From positions 1 to 54,198 of the forward strand of contig NZ_JAGGQU010000032.1 of NCBI RefSeq assembly GCF_018613155.1: DNA of 54,198 nt, given 5' to 3'. Positions 8,401-18,100 of this stretch are shown piece by piece. The DNA is from Bacillus sp. ISL-55 (GTDB lineage: Bacteria > Bacillota > Bacilli > Bacillales > Cytobacillaceae). The notes beneath the pieces were generated by a model. That model was given only the letters and a program-made list of their open reading frames with translations, was not told where the DNA came from and did no database searches. Position 1 is the stretch's first letter. Every line of letters starts with the position of its first letter. The translations under genes and the position numbers were made by a program.

Positions 8401-11311
8401 TAAGCCATACAACAAAGATATGGATAAACTTTTCACCATGCTTGAAGTTGGAAACGGATCAGGTCATTATGGTTACGCGAATGCAGAGAGAAAGTTCTTC
8501 TCTGTATTGGATCTAGGATGGCATGTAGCACCGACTTACGGTGAGGACAACCACGAAGGTACATGGGGACAGACAAGGGCTCGTACGGTTATCGTTGCCG
8601 ATGACCTGTCGCAGGATTCCCTTCTTCACTCTATGCGTAATATGCGTGTGTACATGGTAGAAGATCCTAACTTCACATTCGATGTGAAGGCCAATGGTTT
8701 CTATATGGGATCAACTGTAGACAGCAAGTCACTGAAGTTCAATATTTCTGGAAGCGATACAGTTGCTGAGAGCCGGTCAATGGCTGAATACGGCTATCTC
8801 CCTGCAGATTATAAGTCAGATGATCGTGTTGAAAAAGTTGAATTGATCACAAATGGAGGCAAAGTAGTAGACTCTTATTCTCCAATGACAGCAGATTTTA
8901 CATGGGAGCCTTCTTACAATGTTACTGGCGGCCAGCAATGGTTCGTTGTACGAGTGACCCAGACTGATGGCGAGCGCATGTACTCTGCACCAATCTGGTC
9001 TAAAGAAGAAGCTGTCGATGTAAAAGTAAATGGAATCGATATCGTAGGTGACGTTATTGTTGAAGGAAACCCTGCAACATTGAAAGCAAACGTCGCGAAC
9101 AATGGTACACAGGAAGTCAAAAACTTAAAAGTAGACCTCTACTTTGACGAGGTAAAGGCAGAGAACCTGATTGGATCACAGGATATCTCATCAATTCCTT
9201 CAAAGGGAGTAGCGGCTGCAACGGCTGTATGGGAAAGTCCGTTAAAAGGCGACCATAAAATCATAGCTGTTGTATCTTCACTTGATGGATTGAATCTTGG
9301 AGATAATGAGTTTGAATTGTCGGTTAAAATCAAGGAGCCACTTGGAATCAAGGTGGTAATTGATGCGAAGCATGGCAATGAAAACACAAGCGGCGATGGC
9401 GGATCGTATAAAGACAATCTAAAATCTTTCACAACGATGATGCAAAAAGAAGGTTATACAGTTACCGAGAACAACTCAGCTATTACAGATGCTGTATTAA
9501 ACAATGTTGACGTATTGGTCATTACACACCCAAGATCAGCTTACACCGCTGATGAGAGTGCAGCGATTGCCCAATTCGTAAAGAATGGCGGATCATTATT
9601 AATGTCAGGAAAGAGCAATCACAGCACAAATCCTGCAATCAATAACGGCATGCTTGAACAAATGGGTGCAACCATCCGTATGGGCAATGACGGCGTATTT
9701 GATGACAGCAAGACAGGCAACTTCTGGAGTGATCCGAACGTAGCGCCTTTTGCAGTCAGAGCATTCCCTGGGCTGGTTTCTAACTACATCACGGACCGCG
9801 TTTCATTCCTTGATTATTACAGTGGAACAAGCTTATCTGGTCCAAACAACACAGCTCTTACTGAGAGTGAAAATGTGGTTATCTTAGCAAAAGGCAATGA
9901 AACAACCTATCAGGGCAATATTAAGGGCGGGTACACATATGACGCTGTATCTGACGCAACTGGCGGATCTGCGATTCCTTTGATTGCCTCTGAAAAAATC
10001 GGTGAAAATGGCCGCATCATCGTATCCGGAATGAACATTTTCAACGATAAACAAATCGACGAGTCATATGAGCCGAAAGGGAATGATGAGTTCGCACTGA
10101 ATGCAATTAACTGGCTCGCTCACCGTGAAACACAGATTACTAGTATCGGTGATGCAAGGAAGCTTGCGGAAGATTCCGAAACTGTAATCGAGGGTACAGT
10201 CACAACTGGAGCTGGAGTATTCTTCGACGCATTCTATGTACAGGATGAAACAGGCGGCATCATGGCATTCCAGGAAGTGCCTGCTGGCTCAATCAAACCT
10301 GGTGATAAGGTCCGCGTCTATGGCCATATCATTACATTTGATAACAACAAGGAAATAGAGTTTGCAAAGTTTGAACAGGATGTCATCAAGATTGGTGAAG
10401 GTGATCCTGTTGAACCTAAATTCGTTAAAACAGGAGAAGCTACTTCTGAAAACATTCAAGGCCTTCTCGTAAAAGTGAAAGGGGAAGTCGTAAAGAAATT
10501 CGATGATAACTCTTATATTATTAATGACGGCAACGGAGATGTTTTAGTATTCACTGATGGCTATATTGTCAACCAAAGCGGTCCAGTACCAGTACTGGAA
10601 GCAGGGGATACACTAGAGGCTGTCGGCCTGTCTGGTTCCTTCGCTCAAGGAACGAGAATCCGTGTGCGTGATACAAAAGAGTTAATCGGAACTCCTGGGG
10701 ACAGAACGGCACCTGAAACAACAGCTGTTGTAAACCCTGAAGCACCAACTGGCAAAAACGGCTGGTATGCTACTGACGTAACCGTTACACTTTCCGCCAA
10801 AGATGATAAATCTGGCGTGGCAACCACTGAATATCGTTTCTCAGGAGAAGAGAACTGGAGAAAGTATGCAGCTCCAATCGAGTTGAAGGAAGATGGTGAA
10901 TACACCATTGAATTCCGCAGCGAAGATGTTCGAGGGAATGGGGAAGAAACGAAGACTGTCGATGTCAAAATCGACAAGACTGCTCCTGAACTAACGGTTT
11001 CAGTAGATAAACCGATCCTTCTTGTTCCAAACCATAAGCTGGTCGATATTAGAGCAAAGTTGGATTATAGCGATTCAACTTCTCAGATGGATTCTGTGGT
11101 ACTGAAGTCAATCGAAATTAATGAACAAAACGCGGATGATAATGATATCCGTGGTGCATTATATGGTACATTGGATACCGATTTTGCCCTTCGTTCAGAA
11201 AGAAATGGAAACGGTAATGGTAGAATCTACACGATCACCTATCTTACGACAGACAAGGCAGGAAACACAACAGAAGTTCAGGCGACTGTCACTGTCTTGA
11301 AGGGCAGATAA
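5462..11311 (+). CDS. giant secreted multidomain protein with PHP (CehA-type) phosphoesterase domain
   Basis: 1949 residues, start ATG after AGAGGTGG. Order, by approximate residue: signal peptide 1-36 (ASA|S); lamin-tail-like domain 38-180; Ig-like repeats 235-420; OB-fold region like that of YhcR-type nucleases 425-630; Ig-like 640-820; PHP metallohydrolase 830-1130 with THNHTN, SDHSHD and GEDNH motifs that would bind metals; CARDB-like 1185-1290; a Rossmann/glutamine-amidotransferase-like domain 1295-1550; a second OB-fold 1560-1745; OmpL47/Ig-like C-terminus. There is no LPXTG or SLH anchor, so it is likely released or non-covalently bound. It probably cleaves phosphoesters outside the cell; the neighbouring ugp operon would fit phosphate scavenging. 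The exact substrate is unknown. Confidence 0.85.
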   Translation: MNRRKRSFKRWTSLLTAVLLLITTFMPLGLVRKASASISDHVVISQAYGGGGNSGAVFSSDFVELYNPTNQEISLEGWSVQKASSTGTGWQKVALTGSIKPYGYYLIKGKSGTSVTDKPLPQADAEDPTLDLAGSGGKVALVPHTDLLNGQFPANTVDFVGLGKGAVGFEGTGPTPALSNSTSAQRRPYANVEPAIGLGNAWDSDDNSLDFVSATPVPKNSASPAEPPMESDTSLQPVGNNIQFTLQDGKAKVTGFVAAAAEQSVINVYETSAKGTALGNANAAADGSFEVNFETAKALTSVYVTATQDGKDESDAIQINLAQDSKNVAADKLSYSVDSKGKGTLIGNVGAGVARSTIFVYPDTSANQAERLNGEGTEVLGTGAFNTITFNNAPATVYVTQQSSDANGIMLESVPVSVEKAATDVVTPLNEVKVTDSKGLLSNLNQFFTVEGVVTVDNGVMGTQKNNFYIQDETAGINIFGNYDSGLKIVRGDKLKITGKLIQYNGLTELEATAITKVEEGLAIPAPKAVSIMDLNTFTVAEPLEGSLVRLEGKVSSVATSGTNWNVTLVDENNKSTTVRVMDKTGIKADEVFENGKSYAVTGIVGQYTTNATHVSGYQIFPRDMMDINAQLAIDHEPMKEVYKDTNVEFVAKASGAESVTVYYRATGDADYIALPMTMGSESRYTAILQSENVPAAGFDYYIEAKAGEKVQSSGTKETPHQVTLGEDKDGPRIYGESPVGGTKVESPRPEISVLLEDPSGVDQESVTIWLDGEKLTNAQISQSQVKFTPEEDLALGDHTVKVTAMDSKGNSSESEWTFTVVPRFEGGNHYRGTTHNHTNISHDGAGNPEDALRAGQRYGYDWFAFSDHSHDIDPDKLGQDTVERNGMLERSGGADWQLTKDLSAQYTEDGEYVVFPAFEMTSTTWGHSNIFGTENFIDRNINGKMYQDLNKYYAWVMTYDDVVGQFNHPDMSKDAFNNFKPYNKDMDKLFTMLEVGNGSGHYGYANAERKFFSVLDLGWHVAPTYGEDNHEGTWGQTRARTVIVADDLSQDSLLHSMRNMRVYMVEDPNFTFDVKANGFYMGSTVDSKSLKFNISGSDTVAESRSMAEYGYLPADYKSDDRVEKVELITNGGKVVDSYSPMTADFTWEPSYNVTGGQQWFVVRVTQTDGERMYSAPIWSKEEAVDVKVNGIDIVGDVIVEGNPATLKANVANNGTQEVKNLKVDLYFDEVKAENLIGSQDISSIPSKGVAAATAVWESPLKGDHKIIAVVSSLDGLNLGDNEFELSVKIKEPLGIKVVIDAKHGNENTSGDGGSYKDNLKSFTTMMQKEGYTVTENNSAITDAVLNNVDVLVITHPRSAYTADESAAIAQFVKNGGSLLMSGKSNHSTNPAINNGMLEQMGATIRMGNDGVFDDSKTGNFWSDPNVAPFAVRAFPGLVSNYITDRVSFLDYYSGTSLSGPNNTALTESENVVILAKGNETTYQGNIKGGYTYDAVSDATGGSAIPLIASEKIGENGRIIVSGMNIFNDKQIDESYEPKGNDEFALNAINWLAHRETQITSIGDARKLAEDSETVIEGTVTTGAGVFFDAFYVQDETGGIMAFQEVPAGSIKPGDKVRVYGHIITFDNNKEIEFAKFEQDVIKIGEGDPVEPKFVKTGEATSENIQGLLVKVKGEVVKKFDDNSYIINDGNGDVLVFTDGYIVNQSGPVPVLEAGDTLEAVGLSGSFAQGTRIRVRDTKELIGTPGDRTAPETTAVVNPEAPTGKNGWYATDVTVTLSAKDDKSGVATTEYRFSGEENWRKYAAPIELKEDGEYTIEFRSEDVRGNGEETKTVDVKIDKTAPELTVSVDKPILLVPNHKLVDIRAKLDYSDSTSQMDSVVLKSIEINEQNADDNDIRGALYGTLDTDFALRSERNGNGNGRIYTITYLTTDKAGNTTEVQATVTVLKGR

Positions 11312-11320
11312 GCTTAAAAT

Positions 11321-11375
11321 AGAAAGACTGCTATCAAAAGGAATCCAAAATTTCTTTATAGCAGTCTTTCTTTTA
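11321..11375. terminator. bidirectional terminator
   Basis: AGAAAGACTGCTAT (11321-11334) pairs with ATAGCAGTCTTTCT (11358-11371), a 14-bp stem followed by TTTATT on the plus strand and by TATTTTAAG on the minus strand. It serves the giant gene and the converging small minus-strand gene. Confidence 0.85.
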
Positions 11376-11419
11376 TTAATGCTAATCTCTTTTCAATATT
11401 CAAATCCACTTCACCATCT

Positions 11420-11524
11420 CTACTCATTGCTTCTATTCTTTTTAGATTGTTTGCTGATGATTGTTAACAACCAAAACTTTTCCTCCGGGCTCAACATGCT
11501 CCAGCTTCCTGCTTTAACTTTCAT
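11420..11524 (-). CDS. 34-residue small protein of unknown function
   Basis: ATG at 11524 preceded by a textbook ribosome site (AAGGAGTG, six bases from the ATG). The 34-residue product begins MKVKAGSWSMLSPEEKFW and ends in a basic tail (KQSKKNRSNE); it has no membrane helix or signal peptide. It converges on the giant gene and shares its bidirectional terminator. A sigma-B-like promoter lies 56 bases upstream. I do not recognise a family. Confidence 0.55.
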   Translation of the reverse strand: MKVKAGSWSMLSPEEKFWLLTIISKQSKKNRSNE

Positions 11525-11579
11525 ATTAAACACTCCTTATCAGATGTATTTTTTTTACTTTTGCTTCTGTAATCCCTAT

Positions 11580-11605
11580 ATACCGCCTTTTTTGAATAAT
11601 GAAAC
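11580..11605 (-). promoter_or_regulatory. possible sigma-B promoter for the 34-residue gene
   Basis: On the minus strand GTTTCA (11605-11600), 14 bases, CGGTAT (11585-11580). Each hexamer differs by one base from the general-stress consensus GTTTAA / GGGTAT, and the spacing is right. A chance match cannot be excluded. Confidence 0.4.
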
Positions 11606-11808
11606 AACAAAAGTTTCTACAAATTACCAGGTAATCCTACATGCTAGTCCACATCTTTTGTCGAAAAGTCGTTGAACAATGATATTAAATATTTCCAGTT
11701 TGAATTCATCTCCGTCTCAAGACCTAGAACACACTACAAACTGAGTCTGTAGAAAAATAGCTTGTTTTGAAGTATTGTATAAGGGAGAAAACATTTTTTT
11801 ACAGTGAA

Positions 11809-11835
11809 TGAAACATTCTGTATCTTCTATTCGTA
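11809..11835 (+). promoter_or_regulatory. sigma-W-type promoter of xpaC-yaaN
   Basis: TGAAAC (11809-11814), 17 bases, CGTA (11832-11835): both elements match the sigma-W (ECF) consensus exactly. It lies 36 bases before the xpaC start. As I recall, the xpaC-yaaN operon of B. subtilis is a sigma-W target, which supports the call. Confidence 0.75.
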
Positions 11836-11870
11836 TAAGATAGGAAGATTCAAAACAGGAGTCGATACTA

Positions 11871-12521
11871 ATGAATAAATTCCTTTTACGATTTATGCAA
11901 ACTGGTGCGGCAATCCCTTTTTCGGCGTTCATCTGGCTATTGGCCTTTACTGGCTTTGACCAGACATTTTGGATGTCTTCGCTCTATGGGTTTATTGGCG
12001 GTGGAGTGATGTTCTTTGGACTAGGTTCATATCTGCAAAAACGCTTTTTGGAAAAAAACAGACTGACCATGAAGGAATACAAATATATTAAGAGAAATCT
12101 TAAAGAGGCGAATGTGAAGATCAACAGGATTCAGAAGTCGCTCTTTTCCATCCGGCATATCCGTTCGCTGAAACAAAGGATGGAGCTGTTAAGGCTTGTA
12201 AAAAACATCCAGAAGCTAAGCAATCGCGAGCCGAGAAGATTCTTCAAGGCAGAACAGTTTTATTTTTCACATCTTGATTCGATAATGGAACTAAGTGAAA
12301 AGTATGCCTTCCTATCCTCCCAGCCGGCTAAAAATCGGGAATTGGAATACTCGTTACAGGATACGCAGGATACTTTAAAGGACCTTACCAAAATCGTTGA
12401 GAAAGACTTGAATTATATGCTGGAAGAGGATCTTGACCACTTGAATTTTGAAATAGATGTAGCAAAGTACTCGATTAAGAAGCGAAATGAAATTCCTGAT
12501 GAAACCAGGAGGTTGAAATAA
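11871..12521 (+). CDS. xpaC: XpaC-family membrane protein
   Basis: 216 residues with two N-terminal membrane helices (about 14-33 and 37-55) and a long basic, helical cytoplasmic part. It is assigned to the XpaC family (named for 5-bromo-4-chloroindolyl phosphate hydrolysis; true function unclear) from its size, architecture and its constant partner yaaN. The start ATG has AGGAG nine bases upstream. The stop codon overlaps the yaaN ATG by one base, and the yaaN ribosome site is inside the 3' end of xpaC, so the two are translated together. Expected to be part of the sigma-W envelope-stress response. Confidence 0.82.
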   Translation: MNKFLLRFMQTGAAIPFSAFIWLLAFTGFDQTFWMSSLYGFIGGGVMFFGLGSYLQKRFLEKNRLTMKEYKYIKRNLKEANVKINRIQKSLFSIRHIRSLKQRMELLRLVKNIQKLSNREPRRFFKAEQFYFSHLDSIMELSEKYAFLSSQPAKNRELEYSLQDTQDTLKDLTKIVEKDLNYMLEEDLDHLNFEIDVAKYSIKKRNEIPDETRRLK

Positions 12522-13699
12522 TGACGGAAAAAAATCCTGACCTTTTAAAAAATACCGGAAATATAATGGATGATATCTTAACCAACCCGTTTGGAGATTC
12601 ACCTGAATTGCAGCTGCAGCCCAGCCCGCAGCAACAGAACAGCAAACCAGTTAAGCTGATTGATGTCATCCCTGAGGAAAATCGCCAGCGAGCCTATCAA
12701 TTGGCTGAGCAAATCGATCCAAAAAATCACCAGGCGATGATTCAATATGGTACCCAGGCACAGGGGAAACTGCTGACTTTTTCGCATGCGATGCTCGAGC
12801 ATGTCCAGAAAAAGGATGTTGGTGAAGTAGGAGAAATCATTAGTGACTTAATGAAACATCTCAATGATATGAATCCGGATGAGCTGAGCGCGGAAAAGCA
12901 ATCCTTCTTTGCCCGTATGTTTGGTAAAATTACGGGATCTGTGCAGGAGATTCTCTCTAAATATCAGAAGACCGGAGCACAGATTGATCGGATCAGCGTA
13001 AAACTGGACCGCAGCAAAAATGTCCTGCTATCTGACATCGGCATGCTCGAAAAATTGTACGAAACAAACAAAGAGTATTTCAATGCTCTAAACATCTATA
13101 TTGCGGCAGGAGAACTGAAGCTAGAGGAACTCCATGAAAAAACCATTCCTCAATTGAAAAAGGAAGCGGAGTCTTCCCAGGACCAGATGAAGTTCCAGGA
13201 AGTCAATGACATGATCCAGTTTGCCGATCGCCTGGATAAGCGCCTCTATGACCTGAAATTAAGCCGAGAAATCACCATCCAGAGTGCGCCGCAAATTCGC
13301 CTGATCCAGAACACCAATCAGGCGTTAGTAGAAAAAATCCAGTCTTCAATTGTGACAGCCATTCCACTCTGGAAAAACCAGGTTGCGATTGCCTTGACGC
13401 TAATCAGACAGCGGCACGCAGTTGAAGCACAGAAACAAGTTTCTAAAACAACAAATGAATTACTCCTTAAAAACGCAGAAATGCTAAAAACAAATACAAT
13501 TGAAACAGCTAAAGAAAACGAACGTGGCCTTGTTGACATTGAAACGTTGAAGAAAACGCAAGAAAACCTGATCACCACTTTGGAAGAAACATTGAGGATC
13601 CAGCAGGAAGGCAGGACAAAGAGACGTCAGGCAGAGCAGGATCTTGCCGCAATGGAAAACGAGTTAAAGCAAAAATTGCTGGAAATCAAGGGTAACTAA
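12521..13699 (+). CDS. yaaN: TelA/YaaN-family toxic anion resistance protein
   Basis: 392 residues, soluble and almost wholly helical/coiled-coil, typical length for the TelA/KlaA family (name from tellurite resistance of plasmid-borne homologues; KlaA/TelA). Landmarks are the region around residues 45-70 ([19 protein letters not shown]), the central helical array, and the segment around 260-310 ([19 protein letters not shown] ... [12 protein letters not shown]), which is the best-conserved part. Ribosome site AGGAGG at 12508-12513. Second gene of the sigma-W operon and followed by a strong terminator. The chromosomal members probably act in envelope stress rather than tellurite resistance. 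Confidence 0.88.
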   Translation: MTEKNPDLLKNTGNIMDDILTNPFGDSPELQLQPSPQQQNSKPVKLIDVIPEENRQRAYQLAEQIDPKNHQAMIQYGTQAQGKLLTFSHAMLEHVQKKDVGEVGEIISDLMKHLNDMNPDELSAEKQSFFARMFGKITGSVQEILSKYQKTGAQIDRISVKLDRSKNVLLSDIGMLEKLYETNKEYFNALNIYIAAGELKLEELHEKTIPQLKKEAESSQDQMKFQEVNDMIQFADRLDKRLYDLKLSREITIQSAPQIRLIQNTNQALVEKIQSSIVTAIPLWKNQVAIALTLIRQRHAVEAQKQVSKTTNELLLKNAEMLKTNTIETAKENERGLVDIETLKKTQENLITTLEETLRIQQEGRTKRRQAEQDLAAMENELKQKLLEIKGN

Positions 13700-13703
13700 T
13701 AAT

Positions 13704-13738
13704 AAAGGTGAACAGCGATTGGTCTGTTCACCTTTTAT
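13704..13738. terminator. terminator between yaaN and the LRAT-fold gene
   Basis: AAAGGTGAACAG (13704-13715) pairs with CTGTTCACCTTT (13724-13735), then TTATCA on the plus strand; on the minus strand it is followed by ATTATTAG. The converging arrangement suggests that it works in both directions. Confidence 0.85.
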
Positions 13739-13772
13739 CATTTTTAGTAAAAGTACTTCTTAGTGTATAGTA

Positions 13773-14369
13773 CTATCTCCGTCTTTCCCCATTCCTGCAC
13801 CAATTGACAAAATGCTCACAGTTATTGAATAAGAGGTCATATTCTTCCTCTCCCAATTTGCTCTTTGCTCTTCGGATGACGGTATCAATCGTATAAATTA
13901 TATCGCTATCCATCAAATGTATATTTCCGCCTTGAGCAAAGTCTTCAAGACTGTCAATTCTTATTTCAAACTGGCTATAATGAATGACATTGCCTCTTCC
14001 CAGGTACAACCCGTGGTGCGAATAGTCTAACCCTAGCCACCTATTTACATATAAGTGGTCACCGCGGTAGAATTTTTTTGCTGAGTATTCAAGGTCGCGA
14101 AGAGAAAGCCGGTCTTTAGATGCTCTAGAATGGTTATCAATTGTTTCTGATAGCAAATAACGCGCTTCCAATACATCTCCGACTAGAGGCGATAATTGTT
14201 TTACTTCTTTAATAAGTTTTTTTGTATCTCGTTTTAATTCCTTTTTTACTTTCTCTCTTTCTTTCTTTGAAAATACATCTAGTATGTCTTTGGAAGAAGA
14301 TGTTCCAGGTTGAGAAGTTTTGATATCCTCAGAAACAATTTTCAATAGGTCATCCAATAATCCCCACAT
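13773..14369 (-). CDS. LRAT-domain (NlpC/P60-like papain-fold) protein
   Basis: 198 residues from ATG 14369. A GTG at 14402 would add 11 residues but has no ribosome site, while GGGGTGG lies upstream of the ATG. The N-terminal half is a charged, Lys-rich helical region; the C-terminal half (about 100-198) has the LRAT signatures HHGLYLGRGNVIHYS and NNCEHFVNWC, giving the expected His-His-Cys catalytic set. LRAT-like proteins of bacteria are presumed acyltransferases or hydrolases acting on lipids or peptides. No signal peptide, so it is cytoplasmic. Single gene, facing yaaN; no partner suggests its substrate. Confidence 0.82.
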   Translation of the reverse strand: MWGLLDDLLKIVSEDIKTSQPGTSSSKDILDVFSKKEREKVKKELKRDTKKLIKEVKQLSPLVGDVLEARYLLSETIDNHSRASKDRLSLRDLEYSAKKFYRGDHLYVNRWLGLDYSHHGLYLGRGNVIHYSQFEIRIDSLEDFAQGGNIHLMDSDIIYTIDTVIRRAKSKLGEEEYDLLFNNCEHFVNWCRNGERRR

Positions 14370-14537
14370 ATATGCCACCCCAATTATTCCTTTTTTATCC
14401 ACATGAGTACATTATACCCATTATTTATAGGTCTTTGGTCGTAATTATAGAAAAATAGGAATATAATAGATATATTATTAGAAGTCAAAGTGTTTAATAG
14501 TTTATAGCCTCAAACCCCAAATTAAGGAGAATTTTTT

Positions 14538-15089
14538 ATGAAAAACGGTTCAATTTCACGAAATCCACTGATTATCCTTTACTTCATCTTTCTTGGAATA
14601 CTAGCCTGGTTCAGTGCCGCAAAAAATGTGCTTTCTAACGGAGACTGGATGGTCATTTCATTTGCAATGCTGCCCTTACTACCTTTAATAGGCTTACCCA
14701 TTCTTTTTTTACAGACTCGGATAGAAATATATCATGATCATATTAAATACATAAGTGGGTTTAAAAAGAAAACTTATAGTTTAAAAGGGATAGAGAAGGT
14801 GTATCGAAGAACTGTTAAGGATCAATTCTCAGGAGAAGGATTCCAGAACTTTCAATATGTAGCTTTTAAATATGAAGATGGCTTTATTGTAAGCTTTCCA
14901 TTTTCATTTATTTCCCTCGCAAAAAACACTCCCAAGCTGCTAAAAAAGATAGAGCAGATGAATCCGGATGTTGTTTTTGATAAGGATACTTCAATCTTAA
15001 AAAGCGGAAAGCCCCACCCAATGAATAAACTAATCCGTTTGTTAACTCTCGGGTTAGGGACAGTGGTTTACTTGTTTTTTATATTTTAA
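14538..15089 (+). CDS. small membrane protein with PH-like central region
   Basis: 183 residues, unknown function. Two N-terminal membrane helices (about 10-28 and 36-56), a soluble central part (about 60-150) whose opening IEIYHDHIKYISGFKKKTYS resembles bacterial PH-like domains, and a C-terminal helix. Start ATG with AAGGAG eight bases upstream. It is a single-gene unit ending in a strong bidirectional terminator. I cannot name a family with confidence. Confidence 0.6.
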   Translation: MKNGSISRNPLIILYFIFLGILAWFSAAKNVLSNGDWMVISFAMLPLLPLIGLPILFLQTRIEIYHDHIKYISGFKKKTYSLKGIEKVYRRTVKDQFSGEGFQNFQYVAFKYEDGFIVSFPFSFISLAKNTPKLLKKIEQMNPDVVFDKDTSILKSGKPHPMNKLIRLLTLGLGTVVYLFFIF

Positions 15090-15097
15090 TATCAGTA

Positions 15098-15135
15098 GCA
15101 AAAAGGACACTGAATAATAGTGTCCTTTTTGCTTG
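15098..15135. terminator. bidirectional terminator
   Basis: GCAAAAAGGACACT (15098-15111) pairs with AGTGTCCTTTTTGC (15119-15132) around a 7-base loop, with U-rich sequence inside the stem ends on both strands. It separates the membrane protein gene from the converging CWB2 gene. Confidence 0.88.
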
Positions 15136-15144
15136 TCATGCTTT

Positions 15145-18100
15145 TTATTTTTGTAAATTGAATGAATCAAGGACGCTTTTCTCAATAAGAGGAGTTGCAT
15201 CTGTACTCTCAAAAGTAGTACCTGGTCCAGAAATTACATTTACTGGTGTTATAGTCGTTCCTGACAAGTCAAATACTTTCCAGACTGTTCCTGTACCAGT
15301 AGTAGGGACATGGAAAGTCCTGATGAGTTCGTTGCCAATGTACACTTCAACTTTTGCACCTGAGCTGGTTAGTGCCGTGCTAGTATCATCTGATTGGTTG
15401 GAGTAATTATGGACATAATAGCTATACTTTCCGGCAGTTTGCTTGTTAATTGTAACGGTTTCAGGACCGAATGAGTATCTATCATCATAGTCTAGGCTGG
15501 CGATCGGATCATCTTCATCTTCATAATAAGCTTTATTTCTGTAATAGATATGAAAACGATCAGATCCATCCATTGTCGGCCCTGTCAAATGTGAATCCAA
15601 GTCAGAAGGAGTTTCACCCCATGTCAGGACAACGGAGATTTGATCCTCTGCAAGAATTGGACGTAATGTTGCATGGTATTCAAACGCTTCCTGATCACCG
15701 ATTGAAACGATATCAATAAAGGTAGTGGTAAAACCTTCTTTTACCAGTTCTGCAGTATAATACCCAGCTTCAAGCGGTTCGATTACATATTCTCCATAAC
15801 TATCTGTAGTCGTAGTCTTAAAAATATCGCCAGTACGTGCGTTATGTCCTTTACGAAGGTTAACTGTGACCCATTCGATCTCCTGTCCATTGATGGCATT
15901 GGATATCACACCTCCAACAGATCCAGGCGAATTGATATATTCATTACTTAATAGTCTCATTTTAGGATTATGGGTTATCTGATCGCTATCTATGATGACA
16001 TTATCATAATCAAGCGGACCGTAACCGGTTTTCGAATAGGTAACACCATATGTGCCATTAAATAATCTTATATCATATTTGCCTTCTGCATCTGTTTTCA
16101 ATGTTTTTACAGGATAATCATCTTTATAGATAGTCACCGCCACATCCTTGATTGGCTGGTCTGTTACTGCATCTTTTACCTCCCCTTTAAGAATCCCGGA
16201 GTTTAAGCAGTATTCCTGTTTATTTTTATAAATTGATAAGTTGGCAAGTTCATACTCACCTTCAACTCCGCCTTCAATTACCCAAAGTTTTGCTGCAAGG
16301 CGGTATTTTACTCTTGATTGGAGGCTGATATCAAAATCATTTGTAACGCACCCGTCTTTTTCAAATTCTCCATTCAAGAAATTCATTTTAATATATCCCT
16401 CACCCTTAGCAGTGTTGCTAATGGCAAAGTCATTCTCGAGAACAGCCGGAAGGAGCCCACCGACATTAAGGGCTGCATCTGCTCCATATTTCTTGGTAAC
16501 CGCGATTGCTCCTTTTACATCTCCGGTAAGTTCATTTTTAACTTTTGTAATATCTCTATATGCATCAAAGTCATTTGACTCTTTATCCCATTTTATCCCC
16601 ATATCAGTTTTATCTTTTTTTACATAACCAATATGGACATCAACATTGAACTTACCTTCAAAGGTAGTGGTGATAAAAAGGGTGATTCCAACTGGCACCT
16701 CTTGATAGCCTGAGTCACCCACGCCAGCTCCTCTAACAACGACAGGGGCCGGGACGAAAGTGAAACTTGCAAGAGATAGCCTGTCATCCCTTTTTACTCC
16801 CTCAACCTGTACCCAGGAGTCATCATCCCCATAACCATAATTCGTCTTATTCTTTAGGCCGAACTTTCCTTTAAGTGTACCTGTCAGATCAGCATTTACT
16901 GTGGAATCGTATGAGACTCCGAAATCAAAGCTCTTCCATTTCTTTAATATCCTAGTTTTTTTGATTTCTGCCTTTGGTGTAATATTGCTGATTTCGAAGG
17001 AACCTGTCAGTTTTAATTCTTTCTGGGTTTCTCCTACAATGAAATCATCATTATCTTCACTGCCGGTGCCGCCTTCAGCATCTTCCTTTTTTGAAAGCAA
17101 CCTGCCCAAATCCATCTCAAAGGCTAATTTCATTTTGTCACTTGCTAAAAAACGCTGATTCTGTAGCTGGCTAAATTCCTGGAACGAATTTACTGCCTGG
17201 TCATCAACAACCATGGCAACACCTTCCTGGAGTTTCATATCCACCAACTGTTCCATTGTCAGTTCTTCATCAAGCTGGATGTTCAAATCTTCAAATACAT
17301 CTTCAATCGCAGGCTGTCCTAGTTGAAGAACGAGGTTGCCGTTAGCATCTTTTTCTGATTTCATCACTTTGGCAATCATGCCAGTCGGATGATCCTCACT
17401 TTGTGGGAAGAAAATCATATCGTCTTTAACATACTGGGATTGGGAAATGTTTTTAAGTGTGTATGTAAGAGTCCCATTATCATTTGTCTGTACTTTGACG
17501 GTGTTATCAATGAACTTATCCGCTTCTGCATCTGTAAGGAATTTAGCGTTCTCAATTACTTCTCCACCGCCAACAGTATCCTCAAACTTTACAAGCAGTT
17601 GTTGGAAGGCTGTGATGACTTTATCTTCAACAACTCCTGTTCCGCCAAATACCTTAAAGTCCTTGACTTGCTGTTGAGGGAAAACAATTTCTGCATCTGC
17701 TGGTACTGCCGATTTGGTTGTTAGAAGGATACCGGTTTTGTTTTTTGCTGCTAAAACAGAACCTGTAAGGGCATCAGGGAAGTTCGTACCAGTACTGATG
17801 TAAATATTTTCATTCTTGTCGTAAAGCTCCCGGATAACCTTAGAAGCTGTTTCGTATCTGTTTTTACCGGAAATTCTTGTAGGGTTCTCGAATTTCTTTT
17901 CAATCGCAGGATCGATTACACCTGTTCCTCCGATTAGAGTTACATTATTGAACGTTTTGGCAAATTCCTCAATATTGGCTGGTATGCTTTTAGGTGCTGT
18001 CAGCAAAATTGGAATACCATTTTCTGCAGCATAAGGAGCGATTGCCAAAGCATCAGGAAAATCAGCGCCTGTAGCTAGGAAAACCTGGTCTTTTGCAGGG

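Noticed and set aside
11379-11675. 98-codon plus-strand ORF after the giant gene
   Set aside because: No ribosome site, low-complexity composition, and it overlaps a better supported minus-strand small gene and terminator.
17389-17724. 111-codon ORF opposite the large CWB2 gene
   Set aside because: Shadow of the long minus-strand coding region; no translation signals of its own.
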